Part shown: positions 1 through 4,362 of the stretch, in pieces | Numbering within the stretch: position 1 is the first letter of the stretch | How the letters are laid out: the number at the start of each line of letters is the position of its first letter | Origin: Verrucomicrobiota bacterium | Lineage (GTDB): Bacteria; Verrucomicrobiota; Verrucomicrobiia; Chthoniobacterales; Xiphinematobacteraceae | NCBI GenBank assembly: GCA_003176035.1 | Contig: PSRL01000060.1 | Location: 1-5,740 of the forward strand | Length of the DNA stretch: 5,740 bases | Direction of reading: 5' to 3' | Program-made: the position numbers and the translations under genes | Notes under the pieces: generated by a model | Databases searched by the model: none | Told to the model about the DNA's origin: nothing | What the model saw: only the letters and a program-made list of their open reading frames with translations

Positions 1-233
1 CCTCATATCCCCTCAGTATTCGCTCTTTCTCTCCGCCTCTAAATCTTCATCTCTTCATCACGCCATCTTCCCTTCCCTTCCTAGTTGGCTTTGCCTAAAC
101 GCTTACAAAATATGCGTGGCATTGATGTACTCGCTCGCTATCCAAAAGATAGAGCGGTCCAAAGTAAACAGGAAATTGCAGTTACTACTATAATTCCCTA
201 ATTCCCGCCGAAAGAATAAAAGGAGTTGACAAA

Positions 234-305
234 GTGACCGGAGTCCGTCACATGCCTGTTATTGGAAGCTATATTGCTAATAGCAATTTCAAACCTTCCT
301 CCTGA
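234..305 (+). CDS. Possible 23-aa peptide with strong ribosome binding site
   Basis: A GTG at 234 is preceded by aaggag (220-225) with 8 nt spacing, an excellent Shine-Dalgarno arrangement. It opens a 23-codon frame (MTGVRHMPVIGSYIANSNFKPSS) ending in TGA at 303-305. An in-frame ATG at 252 has its own ggag 8 nt upstream. A hairpin (234-251, 7 pairs with one bulged C and loop agt) contains the GTG and ends just before that ATG, so the two starts could be used differently. After the TGA the same frame stays open for 38 more codons to a TGA at 420-422, which might mean a broken gene, but an open run that long is not rare by chance. I recognise no family. It could be a small peptide gene, a pseudogene remnant or nothing. 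Confidence 0.2.
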   Translation: MTGVRHMPVIGSYIANSNFKPSS

Positions 306-340
306 GTGGGAATTCCATTACAAACGCTGTTCCGACTGCT

Positions 341-367
341 TGGGGTATGTCCAGCAGCTCTACCCCA
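341..367. repeat. Hairpin, 7-bp perfect stem
   Basis: tggggta (341-347) pairs with tacccca (361-367) across a 13-nt loop. It lies about 60 nt beyond the stop codon of the minus-strand 178-aa gene, where a terminator would be expected, but neither strand carries a T-run after it. It may contribute to 3' end processing or be coincidental. Confidence 0.3.
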
Positions 368-426
368 GACTAATTTAGTGACTGTTTTGCCCAGCCCGTC
401 GTTCGAGCCTGGCAACAAGTGATTGA

Positions 427-963
427 TTATACGGCTTCAGAGCGACATTCCCTACTATACCTTTGTAATTCGCCACGTTGTGGCTCAGTCAGATCTGCCC
501 GCTGTGGCAACTCTGATAAAATCAAATAAGGTGCTGGCAGGGTGAAGTAACTATTCTTCAGATGAGCAGATGTCATATTTTTTATCATTGCCTTCAAATG
601 AGGACTAGGTTTACCCAGGGAAAGATTTACTTTCCCATGAAAAAGGCATCTTCCGGGGTTATCAAGGATGCTTTGCTGAGCAGCTGAAGGTGGATAACCT
701 TTCTCTATGAGTTTCTGCAAACGTGGATGCAATTGATTACTAGTGAACAATGCTGGAGGTAGTTTTTCAAAAATTTGACGCGTGACCGCACGGTTAAACT
801 CTTCGTCGTTGAGTGCACTTAACTCTCTATCTAGCTGGGCTTCATTGCCTTCTTTAAGATAAGATTCAATACGCTTTTGTCGTGCCTCGTCAGCACTCAC
901 ACAACGACTTTCGTTTTGGGAAAAAGTGGATGAAGAAACAGCAGTTACGGATAATTGTGACAT
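427..963 (-). CDS. Unrecognised 178-aa protein, probably leaderless
   Basis: I do not recognise a family. The start is set at the ATG at 963 (MSQLSV...), because a good promoter lies at 972-999, inside the N-terminal extension that an upstream ATG at 1041 would add. Neither ATG has a Shine-Dalgarno sequence. Residues 1-20 are Ser/Thr-rich and polar. Residues ~24-70 are highly charged and probably helical (EARQKRIESYLKEGNEAQ, then LDRELSALNDEEFNRAV). Residues 80-135 contain RLQKLIEKGYPPSAAQQS and a basic stretch, and the C-terminus is Arg/Glu-rich. Cysteines are at 21, 106 and 173. No signal peptide or membrane segment is evident, so the protein is likely cytoplasmic or secreted by another route. 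The C-terminal AlaVal is followed directly by TAA. Its neighbour upstream is a decayed resolvase, so it may be accessory DNA. It could still be a conserved lineage-specific protein, or a chance frame (less likely at this length with a good promoter). Confidence 0.6.
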   Translation of the reverse strand: MSQLSVTAVSSSTFSQNESRCVSADEARQKRIESYLKEGNEAQLDRELSALNDEEFNRAVTRQIFEKLPPALFTSNQLHPRLQKLIEKGYPPSAAQQSILDNPGRCLFHGKVNLSLGKPSPHLKAMIKNMTSAHLKNSYFTLPAPYLILSELPQRADLTEPQRGELQRYSRECRSEAV

Positions 964-971
964 AGGTTTAT

Positions 972-999
972 AATATACTCTATAACAGACGTATGTAAA
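972..999 (-). promoter_or_regulatory. Sigma70-type promoter for the 178-aa gene
   Basis: Read on the minus strand, TTTACA (999-994; 5 of 6 to consensus) is followed after 16 bp by TATATT (977-972; 5 of 6). Only 8 nt separate the -10 from the ATG at 963, so transcription should begin within a base or two of the start codon. That would explain the missing ribosome binding site and supports the 963 start. Confidence 0.5.
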
Positions 1000-1059
1000 A
1001 TTACCTGACGCCGCACCTCTGCGGGAGCTTTGGCGCGCCATGGTGAAAAATGAGTGTGT

Positions 1060-1364
1060 TTACGCAGGACACTTGAGCCGAGCAAGGGTTTCAATCAAGG
1101 TGGTGCGCTTGACACCAAAATTGCGGCACACAGCTGCCTTAGACCTGCCGCTATTCCATGCGGAGATGATGGCATCCAATTTCCCACCGCAATGGCTGGC
1201 GGACGTCCGCCAGTCCGACCACACCGTTTGGCGGCAGCCAATCCCGCAACAACGCGCTCGTGAATCAAGGTACGCTCGTACTGTGCAAGCGCGCCAAATG
1301 CTGTAGTCGTGTCCATGCGGGCAAGCTGCTCGACGACATCTCGCTTGAGTTGGTCAGCTAAGAG
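1060..1364 (-). pseudogene. Serine recombinase (Tn3-type resolvase), decayed fragment
   Basis: Intact family members cut and rejoin DNA at res sites through an N-terminal catalytic Ser. Only C-terminal parts remain here. The first minus-strand frame (about 1364 to 1195) reads QLKRDVVEQLARMDTTTAFG, then ALAQYERTLIHERVVAGLAA and a GRTGGRPP hinge. These correspond to the DTTT motif, the long E-helix and the arm before the DNA-binding domain. The following helix-turn-helix appears only in another frame (about 1180 to the TAA at 1060-1062): KLDAIISAWNSGRSKAAVCR, then NFGVKRTTLIETLARL. A one-base loss (or equivalent) near 1181-1195 explains the switch. In the family, DTTT is normally followed by roughly GRLVFHIFGALAEFER, so about eight residues are also deleted between DTTTAFG and ALAQYER, and more is lost before DTTT. 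The catalytic serine domain is absent upstream (TAG at 1365-1367). It cannot encode a working recombinase and marks a former transposon or integrated element. Confidence 0.85.
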
Positions 1365-1525
1365 CTATCGCAGAGAATACAATGTCCATCCTCGCTCCTG
1401 ATCCTATGTCATAATTGCTTCTCGCCCATGGCCCCCATAGCTTTTAGGAGAGATTCCATTGAGAATCACTCTATTTACAGTTAACCGTGACAGGAGAATA
1501 AACTATTGCTACATCTTCCTTTTGT
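1365..1525 (+). other. Spacer with possible leader reading frame before lipoprotein gene
   Basis: The lipoprotein ATG at 1526 has no ribosome binding site next to it (ccttttgt precedes). The good aggag at 1492-1496 sits 9 nt before a TTG (1506) that opens a seven-codon frame (MLHLPFV), ending in the TGA at 1527-1529. That stop overlaps the lipoprotein ATG as ATGA, the classic arrangement for translational coupling. An in-frame ATT at 1505 would be an alternative start 8 nt after the same aggag, adding seven residues. A second aggag (1446-1450) precedes another TTG at 1459, with a 27-codon frame running past 1526. No convincing -35/-10 pair was found; tgtcataat near 1408-1415 could be an extended -10. 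Confidence 0.3.
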
Positions 1526-1903
1526 ATGAACCGTTTTCATAATTTTGCGGGAAAAGTGAACGTGCTGATTCTGGCGCCAATATTGACATTGGTGCTATTT
1601 TCCTCAGGTTGTGGTCTTCAAAGAAGCACACGATACTATTGGCCTACCGTAGCGCAGACATTTCCTCCGAAATCCAAAGCCACGAGGCTTCCAGTTTTGG
1701 ATCACCCGCCGAAACAGCCTTACACTGTGATTGGGACAATGACCTTTGATTCCAAAACCGACGAGATGAATGAACTCTATAGGATTTTGCAGTACAACGG
1801 ACAAAGAAACGGCGCTGACGCAATTATCATGAAAGTGGGTCGCTCCTCCGACTCTGACGCTGAGACTTTCTCTGTAAAAGCACAGATGATTGTCTTCCGA
1901 TAA
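1526..1903 (+). CDS. Probable small lipoprotein, 125 aa
   Basis: Residues 1-10 are basic/polar (MNRFHNFAGK), 11-25 form a hydrophobic core (VNVLILAPILTLVLF), and SSGC ends at Cys29. That is a signal-peptidase-II-like lipobox with the expected Gly at -1 and a small residue at -2, but Ser rather than Leu at -3. The mature protein is therefore likely lipid-anchored in the inner or outer membrane, facing the periplasm, which implies a Gram-negative envelope. Residues 50-125 have a compact alpha/beta pattern: PYTVIGTMTF strand, ELYRILQYNGQRNGADAIIM helix-strand, and a closing strand QMIVFR. The helix followed by GADAII resembles small YbjQ-like and envelope-stress lipoprotein folds, but this is a pattern resemblance only and the function is unknown. 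Translation may be coupled to a leader frame whose TGA overlaps this ATG. A stable hairpin follows about 30 nt after the stop. Confidence 0.75.
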   Translation: MNRFHNFAGKVNVLILAPILTLVLFSSGCGLQRSTRYYWPTVAQTFPPKSKATRLPVLDHPPKQPYTVIGTMTFDSKTDEMNELYRILQYNGQRNGADAIIMKVGRSSDSDAETFSVKAQMIVFR

Positions 1904-1932
1904 AAAGGGGCTCCTCGGCATAAAAAATTAAC

Positions 1933-1958
1933 GGGGTTGGGGGATTACGCCCAATTCC
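1933..1958 (+). terminator. Hairpin downstream of lipoprotein gene
   Basis: ggggttggg (1933-1941) can pair with cccaattcc (1950-1958), including two G-T pairs, around an 8-nt loop: a 9-bp stem about 30 nt after the TAA at 1901-1903. No T-run follows on the plus strand, so it is not a textbook intrinsic terminator. It may stabilise the 3' end or assist Rho-type termination. Confidence 0.3.
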
Positions 1959-2137
1959 TGCTAATTCTACGGATTTTACTCCTCAGGACACCACTCAACG
2001 AATTTTTTCCTTTAACTCCTTCCTTAACCTCCTCACCAGTAGAGTCGAGGAGTCGTAGCCGAGACCAGCTCTTTCGATTGCTGGTGATCGAACGCTTCTT
2101 CAATGAAAGAAACAGTTCCGACGTATTTCCACTCGCT

Positions 2138-2194
2138 ATGACAAACTCAAAAAAACCGTCTTTGCTTCTTTGTGCCTTGCTGCTTCCTTCATGA
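2138..2194 (+). pseudogene. Signal-peptide-like 18-codon frame, possible gene remnant
   Basis: ATG at 2138 opens MTNSKKPSLLLCALLLPS and then TGA at 2192-2194. A basic N-terminus followed by a short Leu-rich core is just what begins an exported protein, but the frame stops where the mature part should start. No ribosome binding site is visible. It lies between two genes for small exported proteins on the same strand. It may be the stump of a third such gene killed by a stop codon, a leader peptide, or chance. Confidence 0.2.
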
Positions 2195-2276
2195 TAGTGC
2201 GTAATTCGTAGACACAACCTAGATTTTGGGAGAGGTTGTAGAAATTCGGCGGCAACCGGATCACAAACTAAGTCTC

Positions 2277-2321
2277 ATTTGCACTACGAGTAAAGAAAGG
2301 GTGAAGTCTTTTAGTGCAAAT
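2277..2321. repeat. 10-bp perfect inverted repeat upstream of DUF5666-like gene
   Basis: atttgcacta (2277-2286) and tagtgcaaat (2312-2321) are exact reverse complements with a 25-bp spacer, ending 33 bp before the ATG at 2355. The position suits a regulator-binding site or a leader stem-loop. No obvious -35/-10 pair fits with it, so the role is open. Confidence 0.35.
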
Positions 2322-2354
2322 TTGCCAAAAGTCTTTTTTTTGCGATATTTTGCA

Positions 2355-2705
2355 ATGCGTATTTATTGTCTTTTCCGTTCGCTATTTTTTCTCCTGCCGC
2401 CCCTTGGGGCTATGCTCCTTTTGTTTGCGGATTGTACAGTCCATCAGCGCTCTTCCCCTCTTCAGGAAGCATCTAAAAATGAAACTTTCAGAGGCTCGAT
2501 CACGAAGGTTACGCCCACCGATGTTGCCATTATAGACAAAAAAACTGGGACAATCAGAACGTTTAGGATTTCTCCTAAGACCACGGTTTTTGGGAGCGCA
2601 CACAACGCCTATGCCACTATCAAAGATTTGGCTGTAGGCCAGTACATCGCGGTGGATTCTTCTCAAGAGAGGTTGCGTATTTACATCTTGCGTTGGCAGT
2701 ATTAA
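2355..2705 (+). CDS. Small secreted protein with DUF5666-like domain, 116 aa
   Basis: The frame is open from a TTG at 2226, but the ATG at 2355 is preferred because it places a signal sequence at the N-terminus: MRIYCLFR, then hydrophobic SLFFLLPPLGAMLLLFA, then Asp26-Cys27. Cys27 could be a lipidation site, but Asp at -1 is atypical for a lipobox, so cleavage by signal peptidase I or simple membrane anchoring is equally possible. Residues ~44-104 form repeated short strands: FRGSITKVTPTDVAIIDK, TGTIRTFRI, TTVFG, then IKDLAVGQYIAVDSSQE. This is the pattern of DUF5666-type beta domains (a GxItxv...dvtvk...tfxvxxxT...ldLxvGxxVxV layout), and the function of that family is not established. No Shine-Dalgarno precedes the ATG; an 8-T run (2334-2341) and an inverted repeat lie just upstream. 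The product is periplasmic or envelope-located by inference. Confidence 0.65.
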   Translation: MRIYCLFRSLFFLLPPLGAMLLLFADCTVHQRSSPLQEASKNETFRGSITKVTPTDVAIIDKKTGTIRTFRISPKTTVFGSAHNAYATIKDLAVGQYIAVDSSQERLRIYILRWQY

Positions 2706-2799
2706 CTCTGAACTCACAAAGTGTTATGCCATATTGAGAAGGTTTTCTCACTATATCTGATGAGGATGCGATCAAAGAACTTACATTTTAAGCGGCACA

Positions 2800-2823
2800 A
2801 GAAGAAGCTCCTGAGCTCTTTTT
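2800..2823 (+). terminator. Weak terminator-like stem and T-run
   Basis: An imperfect stem with one bulged A (aag-a-agct pairing with agctctt around loop cctg) is followed by ttt, giving a T5 run from 2819. It lies about 100 nt after the DUF5666-like gene, the only candidate on the plus strand that it could terminate. The stem is short, so the call is tentative. Confidence 0.25.
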
Positions 2824-3044
2824 GTAGTGAAATCACCGGAAGCTAAGAAGGGCTTTGTTCTCTTGCCCACGGGTTGGGTTGTTGAATGCTCTTTTGCCTG
2901 GCTTGCCGCTTTAGGAGATTAGCAAAAGATTTTGCACGCCCTTTTTCTTCCTTGGCTCGCCTTCCTAATGCTCATGCCTAATTCCGCCCTACTAAAAGTT
3001 TATAATACGCTCTCAAGTGGACCATACCGCAATAGGCTGTATAT

Positions 3045-3174
3045 CTCATCCTCACCAATTTTGGTTGGGTAAGGAGGAGAACAACTCTTCAAGGCAGCGG
3101 AATTCACCGCGTGAAAACCCATCGCAGCATTCTCAATGTTACTCAGAAAATCGGAAATTTGGAGTGAGGATGAG
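3045..3174. repeat. 130-bp segment bounded by 11-bp inverted repeats
   Basis: ctcatcctcac (3045-3055) and gtgaggatgag (3164-3174) are exact reverse complements. The interior holds smaller palindromes (accaa-tt-ttggt near 3054-3065; gcgg...ccgc near 3098-3111). Size and ends suggest a miniature element or a structured RNA, but no target-site duplication and no second copy are visible. Confidence 0.35.
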
Positions 3175-3210
3175 GTAATGGGATGCATCTGAGAACAAGC
3201 AGCTTAAATC

Positions 3211-3252
3211 TGGACATTAAACATAAATAGCTTAATACTTAAGCTGTTTATG
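3211..3252 (+). promoter_or_regulatory. Promoter and palindromic operator at the AbiEi-family start codon
   Basis: Arms cataaatagcttaa (3222-3235) and ttaagctgtttatg (3239-3252) are reverse complements at 13 of 14 positions, separated by tac. The right arm ends exactly in the ATG (3250-3252). A plausible promoter, TGGACA (3211-3216; 5 of 6) with AATACT (3234-3239; 4 of 6) at 17 bp, puts the -10 in the centre of the palindrome and the start site 3-5 nt before the ATG. A further half-site agcttaa stands at 3201-3207, 28 bp upstream of the copy at 3229-3235. AbiEi antitoxins of characterised systems bind inverted repeats in their own promoter and repress it; that this palindrome serves so is inference. 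Confidence 0.6.
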
Positions 3253-3843
3253 ACACTTCTAAAGAAATCGGCTCTCAAAAACCAAACGAGGCTCTTTACA
3301 GTTGCATCAAGTCAAGGCGGATATTTTACTGCTAAGCAAGCGGAAAACGCCGGTTTTATCCGGACCAATCACGCGTACCATGTGAGGGTGGGAAATTGGG
3401 AACGACAGCATCCTGGGATCTTCCGCCTGGCATACTACCCTTTCCCTTCACGTTCTGACCTCATTCTCTGGTCTCTATGGTCTCGTGATCATAATGATGT
3501 TCCGCGGGGGATATATTCACATCAGAGCGCGCTGAGCATTTATGATCTTTCGAATTTAATGCCATCAAAACTGCATATGACAGTACCTTGGAAATTCCGA
3601 AAAGGTTCAAAGATTCCACCAGTGCTCAGACTTCATTTTTCTGATCTTCAGCCTAGCGAAATAGAAGAACGCGACGGTTATCAAGTTACTCGCCCCATGA
3701 AAACGATTCTAGATTTGATAGAGGCAAAGGAGATTTCAAACGGGCAAGTTTCACAAGCTCTTCACGAGGCTCGAACACGGGGTCTTGTTACCGAAAAAGA
3801 GATACAAAAAAATCATATTCAGTTAGCACCCTTTCTTTTCTGA
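3250..3843 (+). CDS. AbiEi-family antitoxin / transcriptional regulator, without toxin partner
   Basis: The 197-aa protein has the family's two parts. An N-terminal winged-helix DNA-binding domain covers about residues 12-60, with TRLFTVASSQGGYFTAKQAE, AGFIRTNHAYHVRVGNWERQ and the wing HPGIFRLA. The C-terminal domain covers about 62-185, with SRSDLILWSLWS, the hallmark SHQSALSIYDLSNLMPSKLH, then MTVP, LHFSDLQPSEIEERDGYQVT and RPMKTILDLIEA. In type IV AbiE systems this protein represses the operon and counteracts the AbiEii nucleotidyltransferase toxin. Here no AbiEii gene follows: the next 320 bp lack any long frame. It is therefore an orphan antitoxin or has become a stand-alone regulator. 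Start choice: the ATG at 3250 lies at the end of a palindrome and has no Shine-Dalgarno, with transcription predicted to begin 3-5 nt before it. Length and domain completeness look normal for the short AbiEi form. Family call confident; function as antitoxin uncertain. Confidence 0.85.
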   Translation: MTLLKKSALKNQTRLFTVASSQGGYFTAKQAENAGFIRTNHAYHVRVGNWERQHPGIFRLAYYPFPSRSDLILWSLWSRDHNDVPRGIYSHQSALSIYDLSNLMPSKLHMTVPWKFRKGSKIPPVLRLHFSDLQPSEIEERDGYQVTRPMKTILDLIEAKEISNGQVSQALHEARTRGLVTEKEIQKNHIQLAPFLF

Positions 3844-3876
3844 GAGCGTGCTGACCTCACCCCAGAGAAAGGACAT

Positions 3877-3959
3877 CAAAAATGAGTACCACCAGAGCGT
3901 TTTTCACTTATATATTTACATAACCCGCGTTACGGAAATAGGCGGAGCACTCATTTTTG
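3877..3959. repeat. 83-bp segment bounded by 11-bp inverted repeats after the AbiEi gene
   Basis: caaaaatgagt (3877-3887) and actcatttttg (3949-3959) are exact reverse complements, 61 bp apart. The right arm carries T5, so the folded form looks like a long-looped terminator; it could equally be a tiny transposable-element remnant. A 13-codon frame with an SD-like aaagga (3868-3873) and ATG at 3882 (MSTTRAFFTYIFT) starts within the left arm, at the place where a toxin gene would begin. Confidence 0.4.
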
Positions 3960-3991
3960 TGTGACGGAATCGAGGAAGTGATAGCGAAACG

Positions 3992-4025
3992 CCCATAAAA
4001 TGAGAGCAACTTTGTGGGTCTTTTT
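3992..4025 (+). terminator. Intrinsic terminator for the AbiEi-family gene
   Basis: cccataaa (3992-3999) pairs with tttgtggg (4011-4018) in an 8-bp stem with one G-T pair and an 11-nt loop, followed by tcttttt (4019-4025). The order stem, then T-run, fits transcription on the plus strand and would end the AbiEi-family transcript about 150 nt after its stop codon, before the convergent tRNA gene. Confidence 0.5.
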
Positions 4026-4041
4026 CCCTCAGCCATTGCTG

Positions 4042-4080
4042 CAAAGCCAAGTCCATATCATGGATATGGCCTTGCTTTTG
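4042..4080. repeat. Long imperfect hairpin between convergent genes
   Basis: The core ccatatc-atg-gatatgg (7 bp, 3-nt loop) is extended after single mismatches by caag/cttg-like pairing and then by caaag/ttttg, giving about 16 pairs over 39 nt. No T-run follows on either strand, so it is not a standard intrinsic terminator. It sits between the plus-strand AbiEi-family gene and the 3' end of the minus-strand tRNA gene, so it may block read-through both ways, or act as a processing site or REP-like element. Confidence 0.4.
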
Positions 4081-4164
4081 CGACGCGCTCGAAAAAAATA
4101 CCCTTCAAATCTGTGATCATTTATGGGGGTTCGCTATAGAGATGGAAGAGAGATAGAAAATTTC

Positions 4165-4240
4165 TGGCGCACCCGGCAGGATTTGAACCTGCGACCAATG
4201 GATTAGAAATCCACTGCTCTATCCCCTGAGCTACGGGTGC
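4165..4240 (-). tRNA. tRNA-Arg (anticodon UCU), CCA encoded
   Basis: Read on the minus strand, the acceptor stem gcacccg pairs with cgggtgc, followed by discriminator G and an encoded CCA (4165-4167). The D stem is gctc/gagc. The anticodon arm has loop tttctaa with anticodon TCT at 4205-4207, which decodes AGA and AGG. The T arm is gcagg-ttcaaat-cctgc. All arms are intact with canonical lengths (73 nt plus CCA). It lies 122 bp downstream of the PEP carboxylase stop on the same strand, so it could be co-transcribed with it or use its own promoter. I see no integrated element or duplicated tRNA 3' end beside it. Confidence 0.95.
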
Positions 4241-4258
4241 CGAATGAGGCAAGAGGGA

Positions 4259-4287
4259 AGGATAACCTCGATTTCACAAATCTCCAA
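4259..4287 (-). promoter_or_regulatory. Possible promoter of tRNA-Arg
   Basis: On the minus strand TTGGAG (4287-4282) is followed after exactly 17 bp by TATCCT (4264-4259), each matching the sigma70 consensus at 4 of 6 positions. The -10 ends 18 nt before the first tRNA base, leaving a leader of about 11 nt. The spacing is right, but the match is only moderate. Confidence 0.35.
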
Positions 4288-4362
4288 CAGGGAATTTAGG
4301 GACTGGACTTCATACCGTTCGTTTTGAAAAGTCAGAAAGTTGACATGAAGGGAATGCTCTGC

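Larger units (their letters stand above)
1..426. other. Gene-poor left flank, pyrimidine-rich at its start
   Basis: No convincing gene is visible. The first ~90 bases of the plus strand are strongly C/T-rich and include a perfect tandem 8-mer (tcttcatc at 44-51 and 52-59). Two plus frames are open from the left edge (to stops at about 98 and 193), but their translations are low-complexity and unrecognisable, and a pyrimidine tract is naturally poor in stop codons. Small hairpins lie at 234-251, 273-287 (attgct/agcaat) and 341-367. This could be eroded coding sequence or simple spacer. Confidence 0.5.
2706..3210. other. Gene-free interval of about 500 bp with hairpins
   Basis: No recognisable gene is present. 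It contains a perfect small hairpin tgagaa-ggtt-ttctca (2735-2750), a low-G+C hairpin gcaaaa/ttttgc (2922-2935) and a larger inverted-repeat pair (3045-3174). A minus-strand frame of 62 codons (3000-3188) has no ribosome binding site and matches nothing I know. A perfect TATAAT at 3001-3006 lacks a partner -35. Given the pseudogene elsewhere in the window, this may be degraded coding DNA. Confidence 0.5.

Noticed and set aside
226..262. TTGACA at 226-231 with TGTTAT at 257-262 as a promoter
   Set aside because: The spacer is 25 bp, far from 17, and nothing resembling a -10 lies at the right distance.
964..1041. Longer start at the ATG at 1041 for the 178-aa protein (204 aa)
   Set aside because: The 26 extra residues would be encoded across a good promoter, and neither start has a Shine-Dalgarno sequence, so the promoter decides for 963.
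1040..1306. Plus-strand open frame of 88 codons
   Set aside because: It lies opposite the resolvase remnant, whose minus-strand reading shows clear family motifs. The plus frame shows none and has no ribosome binding site.
1604..1921. Minus-strand frame of 105 codons opposite the lipoprotein gene
   Set aside because: It is the antisense shadow of a gene with a good signal sequence and has no start context.
1937..2217. Overlapping frames on both strands between the two small exported-protein genes
   Set aside because: Translations are low-complexity and unrecognisable. Only the signal-like end of the plus frame (from 2138) seemed worth recording.
2226..2354. TTG at 2226 as start of the DUF5666-like protein
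   Set aside because: It would place 43 polar residues before the hydrophobic signal sequence. The ATG at 2355 gives a normal exported-protein N-terminus.
2382..2717. Minus-strand frame of 111 codons opposite the DUF5666-like gene
   Set aside because: Antisense shadow; the plus strand shows the signal sequence and domain pattern.
3001..3006. Perfect TATAAT on the plus strand
   Set aside because: No -35 at 16-18 bp, no extended -10 TG, and no gene begins shortly downstream.
3000..3188. Minus-strand frame of 62 codons
   Set aside because: No ribosome binding site and no recognisable family; it coincides with an inverted-repeat segment. It could be a remnant but cannot be supported as a gene.
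1049..3958. Shared 11-mer cactcattttt near 1046-1056 (minus strand) and 3948-3958 (plus strand)
   Set aside because: An 11-base match is expected several times by chance in 5.7 kb compared with itself on both strands. Flanking bases diverge.
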